Part shown: positions 56,540 to 64,000 of the stretch, piece after piece
Numbering within the stretch: the first letter of the stretch is position 1
How the letters are laid out: each line of letters begins with the position of its first letter
Origin: Symbiodinium kawagutii
Lineage: Eukaryota > Sar > Dinophyceae > Suessiales > Symbiodiniaceae
NCBI GenBank assembly: GCA_009767595.1
Contig: VSDK01026008.1
Span: 970,941-1,034,940 of the forward strand
Reading direction: 5' to 3'
Length of the DNA stretch: 64,000 nucleotides
The notes under the pieces: model-generated
The model's database searches: none
What the model was told of the DNA's origin: nothing
The model's input: the letters and a program-made list of their open reading frames with translations, nothing else
Made by a program: the position numbers and the translations under genes

Positions 56540-57340
56540 AATGGTGACTTCAGACAACATTCCCAAAGCTAAGCGGGGTTTACAGTTCTCACGGCGGAAA
56601 ATGAGCCGTGGTCCTAGTAGTTTCCCTAGCTATAAACCAAGCTAGCTAGGTAGGGAGTACAGTACAACTCTGTAGGAAGATGAATATCCACAAAGCCCGC
56701 CTATTCTGTTCACGTGTCAGGTGTTTACTATCGGATTTGCAATCCGTTTCTGGTTCGGTCTATGATAGCAGGCCACCTATGGCTAGCTATTATTGTTATC
56801 AACACTCGGTGGCCATCATTCACCATGGTTCTCAATAGCTGCTCATCAACCACAAAGTAACTGTTATCATCAAGAGGCGGTTTGACCATCCATACTGACA
56901 GCACAAACAGCTATTAGTATGGATGCCGCAATGTTTTTGTTGATGACGGTGACCTAAATAGTTGTTCGCGCTGTTCCGAGTTGCAATCAAACAGCTTGCA
57001 GCTTGCTATTATTGCCCCCTATCTGGTTTGTTCTAACCCGTCCCAAAAAAGTGCTCGACAATTGGAAGCCATTTGTGAACCGCCAATCAGCTTTTGTTGA
57101 TGGTAAGCTGCCCCTGGTTCTGTCATAGGTATGCCCCAAAGCTGGCTTTTTTTTGGTCTGGGGATCTCCCGTGGTTGGTGGTGGCCACCTCGGTGGTGAA
57201 AACCTGCTTGGCTATGTCATCTGCTTACTTATGTGTAAAAACCTGGCAGTGGCCTATTTTGTGGAACCTATATGCAGGCATGAAAAAATGAGAATAGAAT
57301 CTGTGAAAATATGAAAGTATAAATATATGAAGGTAGAATC
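56540..57340. other. No supported gene
   Basis: Mixed sequence. A plus frame at 57094-57291 (WPILWNLYAGMKK end) is hydrophobic but lacks splice support. Confidence 0.4.
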
Positions 57341-57354
57341 TGGTGGGTTCTATA

Positions 57355-57500
57355 TCTGAAGTGGTCCTGGCAGCTGCGGTCCAGCAGCTTTTGTCCGTGT
57401 CCGTGCTTTGTGACCGGATGCTGCCCAGCCGGCGCAAGCCGATGCAGGGACCAGCGGTCGTGGGACCTGCCGGGGGTGGCAGATTGGGCGGCTGGTCATT
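57355..57500 (+). CDS. Coding island, strand uncertain
   Basis: Plus frame VVLAAAVQQLLSVSVLCDRM then LPSRRKPMQGPAVVGPAGGG (78% G or C ending codons) with GTCATT as donor. The minus frame (TTAGPCIGLRRLGSIRSQST) has a good CGAATGACCAG acceptor. Confidence 0.38.
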
Positions 57501-57521
57501 CGTTGCAGGCACTTGAATAAT

Positions 57522-57562
57522 CATTTTTTTCCAGGGCATCCAATGGTTTTGCCCGGGAGTTG
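57522..57562. repeat. Family F motif copy
   Basis: TTTTTTTCCAGGGCATCCAA then TGGTTTTGCCCGGG. GGGCA and TGCCC arms can pair. Confidence 0.6.
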
Positions 57563-58469
57563 AATGGTCATAGTCGTGACTTTGTAATGATAGCCGGCAA
57601 TATCGATCAGGAACAGCAATCAGTATTTGTAACTTTCAGGAGGCAACAACTACTATCTTTTTTGAGATGGTGAACCGTCAGTAAAAACCATTACAGTCAT
57701 TACCAACCACCAGTTGGTCGAACACACAGCTATCTGTATCTTCAGACATGTCAGCCAAAAAGTTCACTGACCTAAGTTTGCGATTGATAAGCCTCACAGT
57801 CAACCATTATAGTCATTACCAATCATTGTTGAGCATTCTGAAGCCCATGGAAACCATTATCAACCATCAATAGTCATTTGCCACCATTGACCGACCATCA
57901 TTGCCTATTCATAACAACTTACCAACGGGAAATTATCCTTGCAATCTCACATGTCGTTGGGACAATCGTGGCAGGTACAGCACAGCTGGTCAAACAAGCT
58001 TGAGCCGGGCTGGGACCACGAAAAACACGTGTCCATTCATGTAATTAACCATGATTGCCTCCATAGCCATCATTACGCAGATCACGTGACTACAATTGAA
58101 CCATAACCATGACTTACTCGTCACTTGCCCCATCATTTTCCTATTTAAACACCACTGAAATCCACTATCTAACCACAATCAACCCACAATCTAACCATCA
58201 TTAACCATGCAGACAGTAATTGCTGGCGCTTCCCCCTATAGAGTGGTACCCCCTGAATAGCCAAGTTGGTGTGTAACTATGGCAACTACTAGTTGTGGTA
58301 GATAAAAACTGTGGTGAACTGGCTTATTAAAAACAATTGTAATCATTAGGAACCATTATTCCCCATAGTTGACTGGCTCATCCACCCAGTAGTTGTTGCC
58401 AATCATAGTCATTACCAATAGTAGTACTCACTAGGAATCATTATTACCCATAGTTATTACCAATAATGT

Positions 58470-58605
58470 CTACCCAGGATTAATAAACCCCCTGGTTGAT
58501 TAATAGGGGGTATCCCCCAAAAGTCTTAGTTTCCCTTTAGAATGGTGACCCCCCAATTAATCAACCAGTGGTTGATTAATCCTGGGTTACCATTGGTTAA
58601 CTAGG
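58470..58605. repeat. Long imperfect inverted repeat
   Basis: CCAGGATTAATAAACCCCCT and GGTTGATTAATAGGGGGTAT at the left; CCCCCAATTAATCAACCAGT and GGTTGATTAATCCTGGGTTA at the right. Large stem potential. Confidence 0.7.
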
Positions 58606-58622
58606 GGGTACCACTCTGCAAT

Positions 58623-58760
58623 GAATCAACCACAGAGTCCCGCAAGGACAGCCCGCTCTGCACCTCTGCTGGGCATGGCGACGCTTGGCGCGATTGATCG
58701 CTGATGATGGTAGCCCCCCGCGTGGCTTGGGCTCTGCTGCGGAAGATGGGGATGGATGGT
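58623..58760 (-). CDS. Coding exon, unknown
   Basis: Acceptor CCATCTTCCGCAG, then RAQATRGATIISDQSRQASP and CPAEVQSGLSLRDSVVD, with GTGGTTG as donor. About 72% G or C ending codons; the plus strand is closed by a stop in the best frame. Directly beside the inverted repeat at 58470-58605. Confidence 0.55.
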
Positions 58761-59061
58761 TGAAGGGGGAGGGTTGGTGCCAATCCTTGCTGGCTCATGC
58801 CGATGAAATGATGCTTAACGATGCTTAAATTGCCTTTCAAAGATACTTAAATGACGTTTTAAACATGGCAAAATGACATTTGAAAAACGGTTAAATACGG
58901 TTAATGCTGGCTGGTTGGTGAATGTTACTGATGGTTAATGGTGGTGGCTGGTGGTTCATGATGATTACTGACGGTGGCTCATAGTCGGGCAGTGATGGGC
59001 GACTGGTGATTGATACTGGTTGGTTGCTGTTGTGAACAACGAGTACTAGCCAAGAGCAACA

Positions 59062-59192
59062 CATGGCTGTGGGTCAGTTCGCCCTGTATCCCTGGTTCCC
59101 CCATCATTAACCATTGTTTTCCCTGTTGTAGTTGTAGTCGGTGATTATCCCCAATTAATTGGCTAATTAATATTGACCCATACCCACATGGA
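59062..59192. mobile_element. Short TIR element, family B
   Basis: ATGGCTGTGGGTCAGTTCGC left, TAATATTGACCCATACCCAC right. CATTGTTTTCCCTGTTG and TATCCCTGGTTCCCCC inside. Confidence 0.65.
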
Positions 59193-59539
59193 CGCAACTA
59201 GGCCAATGTGTTCCATGAAAAAAAGCACGTTGTGCTAAGGCTGTGTCGCCACGTAGCGTGGCGTCCCCAAGCATTGTGAAAAAACTCCTACGTTCACCAT
59301 CAGCCAACCGCTTCACAAAGCTTGACGGTCAACCAAAAGAAAACCAGGTCGCATTTTCATAGGTCCGTGTGACATCATTTGCTGCATCATTTGACCTTAT
59401 TCTATCAACATCTATCCCAGGGCAGCAACTGAATGAAACTTCGATCGCTAAAATGGAGGCAGATCTCTAGAATAAATCTAACCCTAACAATGGAAGTACC
59501 AGTGTTCGATTACTTCATCCACTTGCACCCGTTTGCATA

Positions 59540-59730
59540 AAACTCTTATAGGTACTACATTGCAGTAAATAGTACGTTGTTCTACCTTTTAGTATTTTTT
59601 GCTATACGTTGCAGTACGTTGTAGTACGTCGTAATACGTTGGAGTACGTTGCCATACCTTGCAGACACGTGTAGTACCTTGTAGTGCTGTGCGCTAACTT
59701 GTAGTGCGATATTGTGTTGGTGCGTTGTTG
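59540..59730. repeat. GTAGTACGTTGCAGTACGTT repeat
   Basis: About ten degenerate 10-bp units (GTAGTACGTT / GCAGTACGTT). Confidence 0.85.
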
Positions 59731-60224
59731 GGACCCTACATTTTTGTTGTGCTTGTTTGTTTGGTGCGTTTTGTTTGGTACTTTTTTGTGGTGCTCTTTT
59801 TTGTTGCGCTAGTGATTTTCTTGCGGTCATGGTGCGCTGTTGATTTCGTCGCAGCAGTCATTTTGCGCTCATGATTTGGTTGCGCTGCATCCTGTAAGCA
59901 CCATGTCTTCCCTGTAGGCCTGTGTAAGCTTGGAAACTTCCGCCCCTGCCTCGTGCGGGTACTGCCTGCATCATAGACCACTGCATCAAACCATCAGAAA
60001 CCAGCATCCACAATCAATATCAATCATGAAATCATATTTCAATCATCCGTTTGGTGGGTGCCAAACCTCCCAAATAGCAGCCCCAAAGTTTCAGATGCCC
60101 CAAATCCGGCCCTCCAGCTTTCCTCTCGAAAGAAAAGAATAAACCTCCAAAACCTCCCATTCCAAGGTGTTAACGAATTTCGCTCCCTTCCCCCCCGGTG
60201 TCCATGACCGGTAGGGGGCACCCC

Positions 60225-60340
60225 CCCGTTGCGCACGCAACCCAAGGTTCCGGAGACGGCGAGGTGGGAGACGACGAGGTCACGTTGCTGGCCATCGAGA
60301 AGGTGGACATCAAGGAGCCCATGACACGGACCTGGCCATG
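60225..60340 (+). CDS. Coding island, strand uncertain
   Basis: Plus frame GSGDGEVGDDEVTLLAIEKV then DIKEPMTRTWPW between an ACCCAAG acceptor and GTGTTT donor (84% G or C ending codons). The minus frame (RVMGSLMSTFSMASNVTSSS) is nearly as good (80%). Confidence 0.42.
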
Positions 60341-60371
60341 GGTGTTTCTCAAGCCATCCCAGTTATCATCC

Positions 60372-60482
60372 CATGAGATCCATTGATGATAACAGACCAA
60401 CCATTCTTGGGGGGGTCCCCATTTTAAGACACCCCCAAGGGACCAACCTTTTTTTGGGGGTCCCCATGTTAAGACACCACCA
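60372..60482. mobile_element. Family C right-end duplication
   Basis: TTGGGGGGGTCCCCATTTTA and AGACACCCCCAAGG, then TTTGGGGGTCCCCATGTTAA and GACACC: two copies of the family C right end in tandem. Confidence 0.5.
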
Positions 60483-60499
60483 TCATCATAGTCATGATA

Positions 60500-62035
60500 T
60501 AGAACCATAATAATAAATACAAACATGCTTTTTTGGACATATAGAATCATAAGCGTATAGCATCATAGAACCATCAATAGCCGGTGATGAACTAGTCACA
60601 AGTATCCGTCATTAAATAACTATCATTCGTCATTAGTATTGTCATGATGTACGACCATAATATACTACCATATGGTGATTGATATGACATGATTGTACGA
60701 CTATAGGTATTAAGCATACTACGGTGATTAATCATGTCTGCTGCTAATCTTGACATTTAGTCAAAATAGCTAACCACAATATCCAACCACGAATCCAACA
60801 TCATACTACCTGATAGTTACTTATAGTTATAACCAAAATGTTGACCTGTAGTCATGACGTATAGCCATAAACAGCTCGTGCTCAATCTTCATAGTCACAT
60901 TAAACATATATGGTCATAATCATAGTCACAACAGTTTGACATAGTAGAAAGCAAATAACCATCAATGGCAGGTGAATAACTTGCCACAATAAATACCCAT
61001 ACATTAACATATCTTTCATCCTCGTCATCTGAATAAATAGTCGCTGTCTGGTTACTACCATTAATCTGGCACAATGATTCTGACAATCCTCATTCACTGG
61101 TCACAATTCATTGTCCTTCATCAAATAACTACCATTAATGAAGATTGATCCTTTACTACTCATCAAACAGCCTGGAACATATTCAATAAGCAAGCGACTA
61201 TCAGATGTAAGCATACTTAAAACTCCCCATTACTCATCATTAACCATACCGTAGAACAACAATTAATCACGATCAACTACCATTGATCTATGAATAGCCA
61301 TCATTACCAATGTGGTTCACCATTAATCTGCTTCTTTCAGTTCTCATCAACCTTCAATGGCCATGATTTATCAACCATCGATAACCATCATCAACCATTA
61401 ATCATTGACGTCATCTTGAACCATCAATCATTAACACTGCTATGAACCATTCAATAAGCATTACTAACAAGTACTCATCAAGGCCACTAAAAACCATTAG
61501 CACGGCTATAACAATCTTGAACAAGCAATTACAAACCATTAGTCATCAACTTTTTAATCATCAATCTATATTTATCATTGTTTAAAAATCATGTATTGCC
61601 TTTTTATTAACCATTGTCGATCATGTTTAACCATTACCAATCACCAACCTGGTTAATAATAAGCTTGACTTTTTCTTATAACTAACCTTAGTAACCGGAA
61701 TCATCAAGCTAAAAATCAATTGTTTACCTTAATCACTCGTCGTTGTTAATCACTATGTTTAACATTGCTAACCATGATTAACTATTCTTAACTATTGACT
61801 ACTAATTATCAGCCATCAGCAACCATTATTGACAATTAACAAACCATCACTAATCATTGGTAACCACAACTAACCATCACCAAGCATGGCCAATCATCAA
61901 CCCTATTAAACTTAACACTTAATTGATGGTTAACCTAAAAAATAAACCAAAAAAGGTTGACTTAAGAAATAAACCTAAAAATTGATTGAGGTTAACCTAA
62001 AAATCCATAAAAATCCATTGTTAACCTTCAACAAC
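60500..62035. other. Intron repeats, ACCATCA polarity
   Basis: About 1.5 kb almost wholly of AACCATCATTAACCATT-like degenerate units on the plus strand, ending at the donor of the exon at 62040. The longest one-polarity block in the window. Confidence 0.75.
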
Positions 62036-62039
62036 TCAC

Positions 62040-62205
62040 CTTCCACCTTCGCTCTACCAACGTCGAGGTCCCTTCGCCGCTTCGCCTCGCTGCGGCCATC
62101 TCCGGGCGGCGCCGGGTCTGTCACGTCCTCCTTGAGGCACTCCACAGCCTGCGCGGAGAAAACGGCCGTTCGCACGGCCGTGGTTCCGAGGCCAGGCCCG
62201 TGAGT
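62040..62205 (-). CDS. Coding exon, unknown
   Basis: Frame VRTAVFSAQAVECLKEDVTD, PAPPGDGRSEAKRRRDLDVG then RAKVE, donor GTGAGTT. A basic, charged segment (EAKRRRD). The acceptor is not visible: the sense upstream sequence CTCTAAACCCACCACCTTTG has no AG. Polarity flips sharply from ACCATCA at left to AAGAATGGTTAAG at right. Confidence 0.62.
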
Positions 62206-62221
62206 TCAACGGCAAAGGTGG

Positions 62222-62400
62222 TGGGTTTAGAGTGACATATTTATATATATATATAAGAGCGGGGTAAGAATGGCTTAAGAATGGCTTAAGAATGGTTAAG
62301 AGATTGGATGGTAAGGTGGTTAGGTCGCTGAATGGTTAGTTGAGAATAGGCTAAAAATGAATTAAGAGTGGTTAGGAGTGGGTTGAGAATAGTTTCGTAG
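62222..62400. repeat. (TA)n and GAATGGTTAAGAATGG repeat
   Basis: A short TATATATATATA tract, then units of TAAGAATGGCTTAAGAATGG. Confidence 0.8.
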
Positions 62401-62617
62401 TTGATGGGAGTTAATGATCACGCTGGCTCATAGTCGGAAGAATAGGAATTAGCAATGGCATCAACTAACGAACGAACAATGATTACTCATCGTTCAGAAT
62501 GATAAAAAGTCAACGCTGATAATAAACAATAATCATGTTTAATACTTGTCGTTCATCATCCATCAGGTTGACCCTCTGATATGACTTAAAAGAACGGCTT
62601 TTTATCCTTGACCTCAC

Positions 62618-62745
62618 CACCCAGTGGCAACTACCAAGGTCTTGTGGGTGCCGTCACGAAACTTGCGCAGCAGCGCGCCTTCTGTTGGAAATCGAGCTCG
62701 AACCTCACTGGATCGAAGCTGGTTGCAGGCGAAGTTGGCAAACCG
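62618..62745 (-). CDS. Coding exon, unknown
   Basis: Acceptor GTATCACCCAG, frame RFANFACNQLRSSEVRARFP then TEGALLRKFRDGTHKTLVVA, donor GGGTG/GTGAGG. Clean on both sides and 128 bp long. No family recognised. It is the most upstream minus exon found in the window. Confidence 0.65.
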
Positions 62746-63296
62746 CTGGGTGATACTCCCAGGTAAACAGCTGAGATAAGCCCGAAGAATCCGGGTAACC
62801 TGGGCATCTTCGGGAGGGCAATGAGTTGCATTAAAGGGGCTTTCTGCCCCTAAGTGCCAAAGTTTATGATGGCCAGTCGATGCTCAATGATGGTGTATGT
62901 TCACTTCAGTGTTTCGCCAGGAACCCCTCGAGTTTTTTTGGGGGGAGGGGTCATCACTTCCCGCCCATTTCTTCGGGTTTTGTGCAAGCTGTGTCAAGAG
63001 AAAGGCCGCCACTGATGCTGCTGGATGAATGGGGGATCCCATGTCTATGATCAATGTTGGCGAGTAATGCTGGCCACCAATGGGCTGTAGAAACAGATAG
63101 AGGGCTTTATTGTTCACTGGTCTTGGTCTGTAGCCTAGTATTCCAACCGGTCCTGCAACCATCAATTTTACTGCTATGTTAAGCATCATTCACCCATCAT
63201 TCAAACATGGTTTTATCATCCCTTGACCATGGCCTGAACATCATGTAAACATTCGTTGCCCATCATCTCAACATCATTGGACCATCATTCATGGGC

Positions 63297-63425
63297 CATA
63301 TGGGTGTTTCTCGAAATGGGGCCTATTCATAGGGGTGCCCCTGAACTATCTGTGCTTCATGATTTCTGATAAAATTGACCGGCCATTTCTTGGGGTTCCC
63401 TATTTTGAGAAATCACCATTTGGTA
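63297..63425. mobile_element. Short TIR element, family C
   Basis: ATATGGGTGTTTCTCGAAAT left, TTTTGAGAAATCACCAT right. TGACCGGCCATTTCTTGGGG inside. Confidence 0.65.
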
Positions 63426-63794
63426 AGTGTTTATCCCTACCGGTTGCTTATATACCCCCCTACTATTAACCATTAGAATCAGAATCACCTATAAAACCAC
63501 CATTTCCTACTATTAACCTACTATTAACTTACTATTAACCGTTAGAATCCCCTTGAAAACCCCCATTTTCCTATGACCCCCATTTCCTACCATCATCGCC
63601 ACCAAGCGTCGGTTTCTTCGGCTCCTGATGCAGCTCCTCCTCCAGCCTGGCGTGCGAGGGTTCATGGTGATGGCTAAGGGTACCAACGAGCTGATTACAT
63701 GGCTATGATTCAAGCAGTGAACCAACCAATGGTAAATAGTAGGTGGTGAATGGTTAATAGTGGAGATTGACCAATAGTAGGGGATATACCAGTT

Positions 63795-63925
63795 ATGTAT
63801 GGCAATGGGTCAACATTGATCAACCAACTAATGGGGGATAGTGACCAACCGATAAAGGAAAACAATGGTGAATGGTAGGGGAACCAGGGGCACACGGGGT
63901 TTTGATCCACTGCCACATGGTAGGG
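63795..63925. mobile_element. Short TIR element, family B
   Basis: GTATGGCAATGGGTCAACAT left; ACGGGGTTTTGATCCACTGC and CACATGG right; GGAAAACAATGGTGAATGGT inside. Opposite orientation to the 7.1 and 51.4 kb copies. Confidence 0.65.
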
Positions 63926-64000
63926 TAGTGCCATTACTAGTAATAGCTCACATGGTAGGATAAAAATACCCTGTACTACTAAGGGTAGTGATAGTTAACC

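Noticed and set aside
59582..59981. Minus frames rich in lysine, threonine and glutamine
   Set aside because: They follow the GTAGTACGTT repeat and T-rich sequence; no splice signals or codon bias.

Overview
The window looks like a gene-poor, intron-rich stretch of a dinoflagellate nuclear genome. The strongest sign is at 1490-1511 on the minus strand: a 22-mer that matches the dinoflagellate trans-spliced leader at every position but one. Three further signs agree. No reading frame exceeds about 175 codons. Coding sequence sits in 70-180 bp GC-rich islands separated by 0.3-3 kb of low-complexity sequence. Splice donors of the GC type occur alongside GT donors. I cannot name the genus. No rRNA, tRNA, CRISPR array, bacterial operon or autonomous transposase was seen.

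Layout. 0-3 kb: AT-rich sequence, the leader relic, and two plus-strand coding segments. 3.4-6.5 kb: a minus-strand block of frame-broken coding sequence that includes a von Willebrand A (vWA)-like segment, probably a decayed, mostly intronless copy. 8.5-15.3 kb: minus-strand exons. Those at 10.1-12.7 kb encode S3, S4, the S4-S5 linker and S5 of a voltage-gated cation channel. 16.4-19.9 kb: plus-strand exons, so the two groups may be divergent. 21.6-30 kb: mostly minus-strand exons. 30.25-33.7 kb: a 3.46 kb terminal-inverted-repeat element filled with about 25 degenerate 109-118 bp repeats and flanked by a 7-bp target duplication. 34-63 kb: well-formed minus-strand exons (34.2, 36.0, 38.7, 39.8, 44.7, 47.5, 48.5, 49.9, 52.6, 58.7, 62.1 and 62.7 kb), a short plus-strand group at 42.2-43.0 kb, and a decayed kinase copy at 46.2-46.7 kb.

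Non-coding structure. Two kinds dominate. The first is degenerate repeats of the ATGATGGTTA / TAACCATCAT type, whose strand polarity tends to flip at each coding island. In the sense direction many introns begin TGATGGT-rich and end ACCATCA-rich, so their ends are roughly complementary. The second is at least six families of short (about 70-175 bp) elements with terminal inverted repeats, scattered through introns; some look like introner-type or MITE-type insertions.

Exon calls were made by eye from frame, third-codon GC, splice signals and protein-like composition. Several islands read well on both strands and are marked as such. How the exons join into genes is not established; transcript data would be needed.
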